A DNA stretch of 64,000 nt from FEN-1297 sp964498065. GTDB taxonomy: Bacteria; Bacteroidota; Ignavibacteria; Ignavibacteriales; Ignavibacteriaceae. How positions within the stretch are numbered: the first letter of the stretch is position 1; every line of letters begins with the position of its first letter. Made by a program: the position numbers and the translations under genes. The notes under the pieces were generated by a model. It ran no database searches and was not told the DNA's origin. It worked only from the letters and a program-made list of their open reading frames with translations. Shown in pieces: positions 1-8,602 of the stretch. Location of the stretch: the NCBI GenBank assembly GCA_964498065.1, contig CAZCFZ010000005.1, forward strand, positions 1 through 64,000. The letters are read 5' to 3'.

Positions 1-1015
1 TTTTATGCTGATAATTACGCAGGATTATTTTGTCTTCATCCTGATGAATAACATAATTAGGTAACAGAGGAATTTTTCCGCCTCCGCCGGGTGCATCTAT
101 TACAAAATGAGGAATTGCCAAGCCGCTTGTATGTCCGCGCAGGTTTTCAATTATTTCCAGTCCTGTTTCTATCGACGTACGGAAATGATTGGCGCCTTTT
201 GTTTCGTCAGCCATGTACATGTAATAAGGACGCACTCTAATCTTTAATAACTTCTGCATAAGTTCTTTAACAATTGCAGGATTGTCATTAACGCCTTTCA
301 TCAACACCATTTGATTACCGACCGGAATTCCTGCATCTGCAAGCATCTGGCAGGCTTTAGAACTTTCAGGTGTAATTTCCCACGGATGATTAAAGTGTGT
401 ATTTAAATAAATCGGATGATATTTCTTGAGCATATTGCATAGCTGCGGGGTAATACGCTGTGGCAGTACACATGGCATTTTAGAGCCAAGTCTTATTATT
501 TCAATATGAGGAATTGATCTTAAACGCTGAATAATTTTTTCAAGCATTATATCCGTTAACATTAATGGATCACCACCGGACATAATTACATCGCGGATTT
601 CAGTGTGCTGTTCTAAATATTTAAAAGCGCTTTCCAATCCCTTCATGGATATTTTTTCATAATCACCCACTTTTCTCTTTCTTGTGCAGAACCGGCAGTA
701 TAAACCGCACTGACTTGTAACAAGAAATAATGCTCTATCCGGATAGCGGTGAGTAATATTTGGGACCGGGCTCATTGCATCTTCCATTAACGGATCCTCA
801 TCTGCATCCCAATCATCAAGTTCTGCTTTATCCGGTACGCACTGACGCCAGATAGGATCGCCCGGATAACGGATTAAACTTAAATAGTAGGGATTGATTC
901 TAGCCTGGAAAAATTCATCCAAATCTTCCGCAACCTTCCTGTCGATATTAAATTTTTCCACAAGTTCATCAACAGTGTGTACACTGTCTCTGATCATTTG
1001 CTGCCACAGTTCCAT
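1..1015 (-). CDS. kamA: lysine 2,3-aminomutase (radical SAM/PLP), 3'-truncated by window edge
   Basis: The protein begins MELWQQMIRD at the only in-frame ATG after a stop, and 338 codons are visible; family members are about 415 residues, so the C-terminus lies beyond base 1. The radical SAM cluster motif CGLYCRFC places cysteines at residues 103, 107 and 110. The PLP-binding lysine motif DAPGGGGK is present, with Lys at residue 314. The Asp of GVND and the Asp before APGGGGK correspond to the two aspartates that bind the lysine amino group in characterised lysine 2,3-aminomutases, so L-lysine to L-beta-lysine is the likely reaction. It is the last gene of an operon with a GNAT acetyltransferase (25 bases upstream) and two ATP-grasp ligases. 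This suggests a beta-lysine-derived small molecule rather than lysine catabolism; that role is inferred. Confidence 0.9.
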   Translation of the reverse strand, partial: MELWQQMIRDSVHTVDELVEKFNIDRKVAEDLDEFFQARINPYYLSLIRYPGDPIWRQCVPDKAELDDWDADEDPLMEDAMSPVPNITHRYPDRALFLVTSQCGLYCRFCTRKRKVGDYEKISMKGLESAFKYLEQHTEIRDVIMSGGDPLMLTDIMLEKIIQRLRSIPHIEIIRLGSKMPCVLPQRITPQLCNMLKKYHPIYLNTHFNHPWEITPESSKACQMLADAGIPVGNQMVLMKGVNDNPAIVKELMQKLLKIRVRPYYMYMADETKGANHFRTSIETGLEIIENLRGHTSGLAIPHFVIDAPGGGGKIPLLPNYVIHQDEDKIILRNYQHK

Positions 1016-1039
1016 GACTTAGCCTCTGTTTGTTATTAT

Positions 1040-1510
1040 TTACTTTAAATATTTTCCAAACACCATTAAGTGGTCACCGACTTTATAAAAATCATTTATC
1101 TGCGCCACAATCGAGAAATTATTTCTCAAATAAAAATTCCGCGTCCTTGTATAACTTTCCTTTGAAGAGGTTTCGGCTAAAAACCATCTTCCATTATTTT
1201 CATTGACAAAATTTTCTGCATGTTCCAGTAAGCTTTTTCCAATGCCTTTAACGGGAGAATCCGGATCGGCAACAATCCAATACAAATCGTAAACAGCATC
1301 TGTAAGGGGTCTCTTGCCTGTACAATGATAACCCAAAATTTTTTCTTCATGCTCATAAACATAAATATGATAATCCGTCTGCTGAGTATTTGTAATTGAA
1401 ATATTCACGAGTTCCATAGCAATATTTACTTCTTCATCTGTAAATGTTGGAATCCTATTCAATATTTTTTCGATCACCGCTGCGTCAGCTGGCTTTATTT
1501 TGCGTATCAT
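1040..1510 (-). CDS. GNAT-family N-acetyltransferase
   Basis: This 156-residue protein has the GNAT fold pattern. An N-terminal beta-alpha unit begins MIRKIKPADAAVI, a central strand reads YDLYWIVADP, and the acetyl-CoA pyrophosphate loop follows as VKGIGKSLLEHAENF around residues 86-100 (a Q/RxxGxG/A-type loop). The C-terminal FYLRNNF strand-helix is typical of single-domain GNATs. Its start lies 26 bases inside the end of the upstream ATP-grasp gene, and it precedes the lysine aminomutase by 25 bases, so co-expression is nearly certain. By analogy with the AblA/AblB pair, which makes N-epsilon-acetyl-beta-lysine, it may acetylate beta-lysine or a beta-lysine peptide. It is much shorter than the usual AblB, so this is inference. 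The acceptor substrate cannot be read from the sequence. Confidence 0.8.
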   Translation of the reverse strand: MIRKIKPADAAVIEKILNRIPTFTDEEVNIAMELVNISITNTQQTDYHIYVYEHEEKILGYHCTGKRPLTDAVYDLYWIVADPDSPVKGIGKSLLEHAENFVNENNGRWFLAETSSKESYTRTRNFYLRNNFSIVAQINDFYKVGDHLMVFGKYLK

Positions 1511-2546
1511 TTTTTTTTCTTATTAATGCAAAATCCGCAATTCTACCAAGAAGATCCGGATAAGGCATGCCGGCAGCGGCCGCTGCCCGTGCAAATCCGG
1601 AATCTGTAGAAACATCGGGATTAGGATTTACCTCAATTACATAGGGTAATCCTTTTTTATCCAAACGAATATCCACTCTTGCATAATCCCTGCAGTTCAA
1701 TGCTTCGAATGCAAGCAGTGCAGTATCCTCCACCTTTTTTCTAATTTTTTTGTTAAGCTTTGTCGGGCAGACAGGTTTCGTATTATCATAATAAATGCTG
1801 TCCGCCATCCACTTACCATCGTATGTAACTATTTTAGGCAGTCCTTCAGGCAGCCCGTTGAATACTATTTCAGAAATAGGGAGAACCGTATTTCCCAAAA
1901 TTGCAACGTTCAATTCCCTTCCCTCAATGTATTCTTCAATTATAACGTCCTGCTTATAAGTTTTCTGCAAAAACTCCAGTTGTTTTTTCAGGGCTTTAAA
2001 ATCATTAACAACGGAAAGTTCCGAAATACCTATACTCGCATCTTCATTCAATAGTTTTATAATAACCGGGTAATTCAGTTTTACATCTTTTGCGGTAAGT
2101 TTGCCGTTATATTTTACCGAAATTGATCTAGGTGTATTAATACCGAATGATCTGAGAATATTTTTGGTTCTTTCTTTGTTTAGACAATTCCCCAAACATG
2201 AGGGTATATTTCCTGTGTAGTTATAGCCTAATAATTGGTAAATGCTTGCCATACAATATTCGTATGATGCAATCCCTTCTACCGATTCGACAAAATTTAC
2301 GACTGCATCAGGAGAATAATCATTTATAGCCGTAATTACTTTTTCTATGTTTTTATCAACAGATAGGGTTTCGACATCGGTATACTTTTCCATAAGACTT
2401 TTTTTAATGATTCCAATTTCGCGTGAAAAGCCGGTTTCGGAAAGATCATTTGCAGACACCCCTGCTTCTGCGGGCTTGCCGTTATAGATACTGAAGATGC
2501 CTAATGGAGAATTATAGCAAATTAAAATTTTTGCATTTGTCTTCAT
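1485..2546 (-). CDS. D-Ala-D-Ala ligase-like ATP-grasp protein (second of pair)
   Basis: This 353-residue ATP-grasp enzyme resembles D-alanine-D-alanine ligase. It has the IEEYIEGRELNVAILG segment of the ATP-grasp fold near residues 203-218. The C-terminal metal-binding signature is RVDIRLD followed by YVIEVNPNPDVS, with the Glu and Asn that bind Mg. ATP-grasp ligases activate a carboxylate as acylphosphate and join it to an amine. Its ATG overlaps the stop of the preceding ATP-grasp gene by four bases (ATGA), so translation is coupled, and it overlaps the following GNAT gene. It is unlikely to be the cell-wall Ddl: two such genes stand side by side, no mur or fts genes are nearby, and the neighbours are amino-acid-modifying enzymes. 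It may form an amide or peptide bond to lysine or beta-lysine (inference). Confidence 0.8.
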   Translation of the reverse strand: MKTNAKILICYNSPLGIFSIYNGKPAEAGVSANDLSETGFSREIGIIKKSLMEKYTDVETLSVDKNIEKVITAINDYSPDAVVNFVESVEGIASYEYCMASIYQLLGYNYTGNIPSCLGNCLNKERTKNILRSFGINTPRSISVKYNGKLTAKDVKLNYPVIIKLLNEDASIGISELSVVNDFKALKKQLEFLQKTYKQDVIIEEYIEGRELNVAILGNTVLPISEIVFNGLPEGLPKIVTYDGKWMADSIYYDNTKPVCPTKLNKKIRKKVEDTALLAFEALNCRDYARVDIRLDKKGLPYVIEVNPNPDVSTDSGFARAAAAAGMPYPDLLGRIADFALIRKKNDTQNKAS

Positions 2547-3652
2547 ATCAAATTATGTCTTTTAGCAGCGACAAAAAGAACTTTATTTATCATATCTTCA
2601 TAGCTTAATCCCGCCATACGTGCTGCCTTTGGAAAACAAGAGTTTTCTTCAGGATTCGGAAGTATACCGGGAAGAGGATTTACCTCAATTATGTTTGGTT
2701 CGTTGTTTTTATCCAGCCGGACGTCAATCCTGCTCCAATCCCTGCAGCGTAAAACTTTATATGTTTTTAAAACAGCATTTTTAATCTTTGATTCAAGTTT
2801 TGAATCAATTTTAGCAGGGCACGAAAAGACATCGAGCGGATTTTCCTTTGTATCTAATATCCATTTTGCTTCGTAAGAGTATATCGGAATAAAATCTTCC
2901 GGGAACTCATTATAACTTATTTCAACTATCGGCAGAACTTCGGCTTCCTTTCCGTTTCCCATAATTGCAACAGTAAATTCTCTTCCCGATAAAAATTCTT
3001 CGATTAAAGCAGGCTGATTATATTCAACCAATATCCTCTCTGCTTCTTTCATAAGTTCGCTTTTGTTCTTTACAAAAGAAGAAGAGAAGATTCCCTTGCT
3101 GGATCCTTCGGAAATAGGTTTTACAATCAGAGGGAATTTCAGATTAACCGCATTTGCATTTTCCATACTATCGACAATTACAAACTTTGCGTTTGGAATT
3201 TTGTGATAAGATAAAATTTCTTTTGCGCGGGCTTTATCAAGACAGGTTGCCAGGGTAAGCGGATCGGAACCGGTGTAAGGTATCCGGAGCATATCCAGCA
3301 TTGAAGGAACTTGAGCCTCCCGGCTGATTCCATTAATACCTTCGGCAATATTAAAAACTATATCGGGTTTAATTTCTTTTAACTTTGTAAAGGCAGAATC
3401 ATCCGCTTCTATCAAAAGACAGTTATGATAACATTCTATCGCACCTTTAACTGCATTAACAGTATCCCAGGTATCCCATTCGGCATACGTATCAACAGAC
3501 TTTTCCGGCTGTGTATTGCCTAAGTTCGGAATTGGGGGTACGCTTTGGAGGAAAGTTTGACTTTCTGGTTTGACATTAAAAGTTAATGCAACGTTCAATC
3601 TAACATTGAACAAAGAAGATAAAATATTTTCTCCTACAAATTTTTCTAACAA
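2543..3652 (-). CDS. D-Ala-D-Ala ligase-like ATP-grasp protein (first of pair)
   Basis: This second ATP-grasp ligase (up to 369 residues) shows IEEFLSGREFTVAIMGNG and the C-terminal RIDVRLD...NIIEVNPLPG metal site. The NIAEGINGISREAQVPSMLD region matches the Ddl N-terminal domain. There is no ATG before the conserved region. The longest frame opens with TTG at 3652. An ATT at 3625 lies just after an AGGAG-like sequence, and a TTG at 3598 immediately precedes NVALTFNVK, where homologues usually begin. The true start is therefore uncertain and is probably non-ATG. It is the first gene of the operon, followed with a four-base overlap by the related ATP-grasp gene. The two proteins are clearly paralogous but divergent, which suggests two successive or heteromeric ligation steps. 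Confidence 0.78.
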   Translation of the reverse strand: MLEKFVGENILSSLFNVRLNVALTFNVKPESQTFLQSVPPIPNLGNTQPEKSVDTYAEWDTWDTVNAVKGAIECYHNCLLIEADDSAFTKLKEIKPDIVFNIAEGINGISREAQVPSMLDMLRIPYTGSDPLTLATCLDKARAKEILSYHKIPNAKFVIVDSMENANAVNLKFPLIVKPISEGSSKGIFSSSFVKNKSELMKEAERILVEYNQPALIEEFLSGREFTVAIMGNGKEAEVLPIVEISYNEFPEDFIPIYSYEAKWILDTKENPLDVFSCPAKIDSKLESKIKNAVLKTYKVLRCRDWSRIDVRLDKNNEPNIIEVNPLPGILPNPEENSCFPKAARMAGLSYEDMINKVLFVAAKRHNLI

Positions 3653-3895
3653 ATATAATTAATTATAATTTTAAGTCAAGATTTTTTTATCACGAAGAAA
3701 AATTTTTTTTCAAACATTTTTTCCTGGAAAAATATTTCCCGGCTTAAAAATTTCTTTAAAATATTTTTAAAGACAAACAAAAAATTTTTTACACGACAAA
3801 TTTATAACAAAAAAAAATTAGAAAACAAATTTTATTTAGGTGTGAATAAAAAAATTTTAAAAGATTTTTAAAATAATTTTAAAGATGACAGACCG
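3653..3895. promoter_or_regulatory. AT-rich spacer, likely promoter region of the ATP-grasp/GNAT/KamA operon
   Basis: This spacer of about 240 bases is extremely rich in A and T runs. It separates recG from the first ATP-grasp gene, both transcribed leftward. It must hold the recG 3' end signals and the promoter of the four-gene operon. I see no clear hairpin or operator, and the promoter placement rests on position only. Confidence 0.3.
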
Positions 3896-6106
3896 TTAAG
3901 CAATTTTTGCATAACGGAAATTGTCCGAATAGTGTTCGACAAGATTTTTTCTTATTGCCTTGTTGGCTGTATTTGTCAGATGAGGATCGTCTTCAATCAA
4001 TTTGAATGCCGCCAGCTTGGCTTTGATAATGAATTCACCGTCTTCAACAATGTTTGCATGCTTAAGCTCTGGGAAGCCGCTCTGTTCGGTACCGAAAATG
4101 TTTCCCGGTCCTCTAAGCTTCAAATCCATCTCTGCAATTTTAAAACCGTCGGAGTAACCGACCATTGATTGTAATCTCACTCTCGATTTATATTTTTCCA
4201 GAAGTGCCGGGGATAGATAATCAAGCTCCAGTTGGTTTTTATTATTTGAAGCCGCAAACTCATCTTTTGTGACTAATACACAGTATGCCTGCTTTTCGCT
4301 TCTTCCAACCCTTCCCCTAAGCTGATGAAGCTGCGACAGGCCGAACCTGTGCGCATCATTAATTAAAATAATATTTGCATCGGGAATATCAATTCCTACT
4401 TCGATAACTGTGGTGGCAATAAGGACATCAAATTTTTTAGCTAGGAAGAAGAGCATAATTTCTTCTTTTTCCCGCCAGGCCATTCTTCCGTGGATCAGTC
4501 CGACATTAATTTCTTTAAAATAAGTTTCTTTTAATTCATGATAATAAGTTTCCGCCGCTTTCAATTCTAATTTTTCGGATTCCTCAACCAAAGGATAAAC
4601 TATAAAAGTCTGGCAGTGATCTTTTATCTTTTCAATAATAAACTTATAAATATCGGGAAGCTTGCTTTCACCCCTAAGCAAAGTTTTTATCTTCCGTCTG
4701 CCTTTCGGCATTTCATCAATAGTAGAAACGTCAAGATCGCCGTAGACAGTCATGGATAATGTCCGGGGAATCGGAGTTGCGCTCATTACGATCACATCAG
4801 GAGTAATTCCCTTGCTCTGCAGTCTCGCTCTTTGAGTAACTCCGAAGCGGTGCTGTTCATCAACTATAACCAAACCCATGTTTTTAAATTCAACTCTTTC
4901 TTCAAACAATGCGTGTGTCCCGATAATTATATCGGCTTCTTTCATTTCAATTTCTTCAAGACGCTTTGACTTTGCAGATTTAGACTGCCCACCCAGCAGC
5001 AAGCTCAACTTAATTTCTTTATCTTTATAAACCGTCGAAAGTCTTTTTAAGAGCTTGGAAATATTTTTTGCATGCTGATCGGCTAAAATTTCAGTTGGAA
5101 CCATCATAACCGCCTGGTATCCGTTATCAACAGCAATAAGCATAGCAATTAATGCAACAATTGTCTTCCCGCTTCCAACATCACCTTGAAGCAAGCGGTT
5201 CATTGGAAAAGGAGATTCCATATCTTTTCTTATTTCAGACAAAACTTTTAGCTGTGATTTTGTTAATTCGAAAGGCAGTATTTTCAGGAAATCGGAAACA
5301 AGGCTGCTTTTTACCGGCAATGACAGTCCTGTGAGTTTATTTTTATAATTGTACTTTCTTAGTGCGACAAGCAATTCCAGGTAAAAAAGTTCTTCAAACT
5401 TGAATCTGGCAATAGACTCAGTTAATTTTTCTTTACTGCCGGGAAAATGAAAATTTTTTACAGCATCAATTACTCCTACCAGACCCTGTTCTTTAATCAG
5501 GTCATCAGGAAGATTTTCCTTAAGATGATCCGCATAATTTTCCACGGCAAAATTTATAATTCTTCTTAGACTTAGGTCGCCTAAATTTTTTGCTTTTAAT
5601 TCTTTTGGAATTCTATAAAAGGGGATGATCTTACCTGTATTTAGAAAGCTGTTGGATTCTTCCTCCGTAATTCTGTCAAAGTCAGGATGAGTAAATTGCA
5701 GATTCCCATATTTGGAAACTACCGGCTTGCCGGAAACTGCAAAAATATCTCCGTCGTTGAAAACCGAATAAAAATATTGAACACCTTGAAACCAGACACA
5801 TTCAAAAAAACCGGTTTTATCTCTAAACTGAACTTTCATTAATTCTTTTTTACCATAGCGCTTCTTCTCTTTATCTACAACTTTTCCTATAACAGTTAAT
5901 TCTCCTGCAAAGCCGTTAACCAGGTAACCATAAGCTTTAGCTGCAGTAAGGGTTGTTGTTCTATCGAGATGTTTTGTCGGGAAGTAAAATAAAAGGTCTT
6001 TAATTGTGTCTATTCCGATTTTCTTAAAGGCTTCCGCACGCTTTGGTCCGACGGATTTTAAAAATTGAACGGACTGATTTAATATTTCCTCATTCCCGGA
6101 TTTCAT
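3896..6106 (-). CDS. recG: ATP-dependent DNA helicase RecG
   Basis: The 736-residue length fits RecG, which remodels stalled replication forks and branched recombination intermediates. The N-terminal part carries the helix-hairpin-helix-like VGPKRAEAFKKIGIDTIKDLL and the OB-fold wedge domain. The helicase core has Walker A GDVGSGKT (Lys314), the DEQH box in IVDEQHRFG, motif III MSATPIPRTL and the C-terminal helicase half with RGRVGRSEKQAY. The TRG/RecG end is marked by LKLRGPGNIFGTEQSGFPEL. It starts at ATG 6106 and stands alone, with non-coding DNA on both sides. Nothing in it looks broken. Confidence 0.97.
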   Translation of the reverse strand: MKSGNEEILNQSVQFLKSVGPKRAEAFKKIGIDTIKDLLFYFPTKHLDRTTTLTAAKAYGYLVNGFAGELTVIGKVVDKEKKRYGKKELMKVQFRDKTGFFECVWFQGVQYFYSVFNDGDIFAVSGKPVVSKYGNLQFTHPDFDRITEEESNSFLNTGKIIPFYRIPKELKAKNLGDLSLRRIINFAVENYADHLKENLPDDLIKEQGLVGVIDAVKNFHFPGSKEKLTESIARFKFEELFYLELLVALRKYNYKNKLTGLSLPVKSSLVSDFLKILPFELTKSQLKVLSEIRKDMESPFPMNRLLQGDVGSGKTIVALIAMLIAVDNGYQAVMMVPTEILADQHAKNISKLLKRLSTVYKDKEIKLSLLLGGQSKSAKSKRLEEIEMKEADIIIGTHALFEERVEFKNMGLVIVDEQHRFGVTQRARLQSKGITPDVIVMSATPIPRTLSMTVYGDLDVSTIDEMPKGRRKIKTLLRGESKLPDIYKFIIEKIKDHCQTFIVYPLVEESEKLELKAAETYYHELKETYFKEINVGLIHGRMAWREKEEIMLFFLAKKFDVLIATTVIEVGIDIPDANIILINDAHRFGLSQLHQLRGRVGRSEKQAYCVLVTKDEFAASNNKNQLELDYLSPALLEKYKSRVRLQSMVGYSDGFKIAEMDLKLRGPGNIFGTEQSGFPELKHANIVEDGEFIIKAKLAAFKLIEDDPHLTNTANKAIRKNLVEHYSDNFRYAKIA

Positions 6107-6260
6107 TAGTGCTAAATTAATTTAAGCAATAAAATTTATTAAAATAATTGAGGTAAAGAGTTTATCATTAACCTATATATTTATCTATTAGTTAAAAATA
6201 AGAAAAATATTATTCACCTAAATGATCTCAACTATTTTTGATATAATTAACTCCCCCTAA

Positions 6261-6283
6261 TCTCCCTCTTAAAAAGAGGGAGA
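6261..6283. repeat. palindrome with 10-bp perfect arms (TCTCCCTCTT)
   Basis: TCTCCCTCTT is followed by AAA and the exact reverse complement AAGAGGGAGA. It is preceded by CTCCCCCTAA. The same C/T-rich style occurs at 8420-8446. It looks like a member of an interspersed palindromic repeat class rather than a gene-specific terminator, as no gene ends next to it. Confidence 0.6.
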
Positions 6284-6462
6284 CTTATTGACAATAAATC
6301 GTTTAATGGTAAGGACCTGACAGAATATTTACAATAAGTCATAACATTTCATAAGCCCTTCCCTTTCAAAACTTAGACGTCAACCTAATTTTATTAGGCA
6401 TTGCTGTAATAATTATATATAAACAAATTAAAGTTATTACAATTTAATCTAGTTTAAACATT

Positions 6463-6606
6463 GAACTCCTAATGGAGTTCATTTAATGTTGGTTTCTTCC
6501 TAGTTACAAATATATGACTCCTATCGGAGTCAATTAAAAACTCCATAGGAGTTTTATGTCTGTAAAAAGATTAAATTAAAATAAATCCGGCACTCCGTTA
6601 GGAGTG
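6463..6606. repeat. cluster of four short palindromes with ACTCC-GGAGT core
   Basis: Four hairpins occur within 144 bases: GAACTCC-TAAT-GGAGTTC at 6463-6480, GACTCC-TATC-GGAGTC at 6516-6531, AAAACTCC-ATA-GGAGTTTT at 6537-6555 and CACTCC-GTTA-GGAGTG at 6591-6606. Arms are perfect. The outer bases change in a compensating way while the CTCC/GGAG core is fixed, which argues for selection on structure or for a REP-like mobile palindrome. A related CTCC-TTT-GGAG hairpin lies at 34139-34174. No transposase that could mobilise them is in the window. Confidence 0.7.
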
Positions 6607-6753
6607 CAATGTTAAGCAGTTTAGTATAAATTATAATATAATTGTACTTAATAGTACTTATACTTTAAAAGGTTAAGCTTACATACAGATTTCCAAGGGA
6701 AAAGCTGGGCATTGGTTTTTATTTTAAATTATAAAATTAAAAGTCTTACATGG

Positions 6754-6777
6754 CAGTCACGGTCCGCACCGTGACTG
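6754..6777. repeat. 10-bp-arm palindrome CAGTCACGGT-CCGC-ACCGTGACTG
   Basis: The hairpin is perfect with a four-base loop. The GTCCGTGACTG motif recurs in the same region near 6860, next to a GACTCTT-rich stretch. It is distant from any gene end, so it is treated as an interspersed repeat. Confidence 0.55.
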
Positions 6778-6993
6778 AATAGCATCTTTTACTCAATATT
6801 GTATCTCTGTCACTGTCGTCAGACCCCGAAGAGTCTGCCGGACTCTTAGAGATTGGTCCGTGACTGTCGAGTCCCATTACATTTTTATCATATATCTAAA
6901 CATCATGGCGGCTAAGAAAATTCTTTACTAAGTTTGAATTCAAGTATTTACACAAAGCGTAATATTTCTTAATTATTTTTCTTTGGGGCATAA

Positions 6994-8364
6994 ATGGACT
7001 GGAAGCAGCTTTTATCAAGGAAATTACTTTGTGATGATAAGCCGGTTAATAATAAATTTAATGACGGTCGAAGTCAGTTCCAGAGAGACTTTGACAGGAT
7101 TGTGTTTTCTTCTTCCTTTAGAAGACTGCAGGATAAAACGCAGGTATTCCCCTTACCGGAAAGCGATTTTGTCCATACAAGACTTACACACAGCTTTGAA
7201 GTTTCATGTGTTGGCCGTTCGCTTGGTACATTGATCGGAGGAACAATAATTAAAAGACATAAAGAACTAAAAGAAGAATATTTACATTTTCATTTAGGTG
7301 AAATTGTTGCCGCCGCCTGTTTAGCTCACGATATCGGTAATCCGCCTTTCGGGCATTCCGGTGAAGATGCTATATCCGAATATTTTAAAAACGGGGATGG
7401 AAAACAATTCAAGGAAAAGCTTACTGAACTTCAGTATAATGACTTGATTAAATTTGAAGGCAATGCCCAGGGCTTTAGACTCTTAACAAAACTTCAGAAT
7501 CCTAAAATTAAAGGCGGACTAAGATTAACCTGCGCTACTTTGGCTGCATTTACAAAATACCCGAAGGAATCGTTTACGCCGGATGGAAAATTAATCTCAA
7601 CCGGGAAATCCAAGCTGTATAAAAAATTCGGATTCTTTCAGTCTGAAAAAGGTTTATTTACTGAAGTTGCTGGCGAAACCGGTTTGGATAAAATATCAAA
7701 TAAACAAAAATATCTCTGGTGGGAAAGACATCCTTTAGCTTTTCTTGTTGAAGCGGCAGATGACATTTGTTATAGAATAATGGATCTGGAAGACGGTTAT
7801 CATCTAGGACTTCTTTCATTTAAGGAAACGGAAGATTTATTACTGCCGTTCACAAAGGGTTTGAAGCTAAATCATTATAATGATAGAGATGAGAATGATA
7901 AAATCGGTTATCTGCGTGCTAAATCAATAAGCTCGATTGTAAATAAACTCTCGGAAGTTTTTTTAGATGAAGAAAATAATATTCTTGAAGGAAAGCTGGA
8001 AAACGATTTGATCTCGTTTCTTCCTTTCGGGGATGTGTTGGATGATATACAAAAAATTTCCGTTGAAAAGATTTATTCCTTTACAAGCGTCGTTGAGCGT
8101 GAAGCGGCAGGTTATGAAGTTATCGGCGGTTTGCTTGATGCATTTATAAAAGCTGCCAATGAAGCTGCCGAAACAAAAATTTCACCCAAAAGTAAAACAC
8201 TGCTTAAGCTTTTACCAAAGCAGTTCCTGGGCAGTGGAGACCAACCGGAAAAAGATTTGTATTCACGTTTATTAAATATAACGGATTTTATTTCCGGCAT
8301 GACGGATTCCTTTGCCGTTTCTCTTTACAGAAAGATAAAAGGGATTTCTATTCCGGGGAGATAA
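6994..8364 (+). CDS. dgt: deoxyguanosinetriphosphate triphosphohydrolase (dGTPase-like HD hydrolase)
   Basis: This 456-residue protein of the Dgt/SAMHD1-like HD superfamily hydrolyses dNTPs to nucleoside and triphosphate. The N-terminal FSSSFRRLQDKTQVFPLPESD is the family hallmark. The metal site appears as HTRLTHSFEVSCVGRSLG followed by CLAHDIGNPPFGHSGE, which supplies the HD dyad. EAADDICYRIMDLEDGY downstream carries the last metal-binding Asp region. The ATG at 6994 directly precedes DWKQLLSRK, typical for the family. It is monocistronic and ends nine bases before a strong hairpin terminator. An alternative label is a general dNTPase, since substrate preference cannot be judged. Confidence 0.92.
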   Translation: MDWKQLLSRKLLCDDKPVNNKFNDGRSQFQRDFDRIVFSSSFRRLQDKTQVFPLPESDFVHTRLTHSFEVSCVGRSLGTLIGGTIIKRHKELKEEYLHFHLGEIVAAACLAHDIGNPPFGHSGEDAISEYFKNGDGKQFKEKLTELQYNDLIKFEGNAQGFRLLTKLQNPKIKGGLRLTCATLAAFTKYPKESFTPDGKLISTGKSKLYKKFGFFQSEKGLFTEVAGETGLDKISNKQKYLWWERHPLAFLVEAADDICYRIMDLEDGYHLGLLSFKETEDLLLPFTKGLKLNHYNDRDENDKIGYLRAKSISSIVNKLSEVFLDEENNILEGKLENDLISFLPFGDVLDDIQKISVEKIYSFTSVVEREAAGYEVIGGLLDAFIKAANEAAETKISPKSKTLLKLLPKQFLGSGDQPEKDLYSRLLNITDFISGMTDSFAVSLYRKIKGISIPGR

Positions 8365-8373
8365 GATTTTTAG

Positions 8374-8406
8374 AGACACCCAATGTTTTTAAAACATTGG
8401 GTGTCT
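8374..8406 (+). terminator. strong hairpin terminator after dgt (first copy of a duplicated 37-base hairpin)
   Basis: AGACACCCAATGTTTT and its exact reverse complement surround a single T, and TTGTTTTT follows. The hairpin begins nine bases after the dgt stop, so it probably ends dgt transcription. The same 37 bases recur at 13480-13516. Confidence 0.8.
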
Positions 8407-8419
8407 TGTTTTTACTGAT

Positions 8420-8446
8420 AAGCCCCTTCCCTTTGGGAAGGGGCTT
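8420..8446. repeat. 12-bp-arm palindrome AAGCCCCTTCCC-TTT-GGGAAGGGGCTT
   Basis: The arms are perfect with a TTT loop, just beyond the dgt terminator. A partial relative (AAGCCCTTCCCTTT) occurs near 6354. Because it follows an already sufficient terminator, I class it as an interspersed palindromic repeat. Confidence 0.6.
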
Positions 8447-8602
8447 GGAAATGGGCCGTTATTTCAAAGCAGCATCTTCTTTATGGAAACGAAATTCCCG
8501 GATTGCAGCCTATAAAAATATATGCCGCTTGATTATCAGGATTACCGTTGTTCCGATATATTTGAAATGCATCTAGATTTGAATTAGTGCTGTATGATTC
8601 AC

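Larger units (their letters stand above)
6107..6993. other. 887-base non-coding stretch rich in palindromes
   Basis: No credible gene lies between recG and dgt, which are divergently oriented. The stretch is AT-rich and contains at least six separate inverted repeats, listed individually, including a cluster of four sharing an ACTCC/GGAGT core. Promoters for recG (leftward) and dgt (rightward) must lie at its two ends. The last bases before dgt include a GGGG sequence six bases before the ATG that may act as ribosome binding site. Confidence 0.6.

Noticed and set aside
1485..3652. Cell-wall D-alanine-D-alanine ligase (ddl)
   Set aside because: Two tandem, divergent copies with GNAT and aminomutase genes and no mur or fts genes make a different peptide or amide product more likely.
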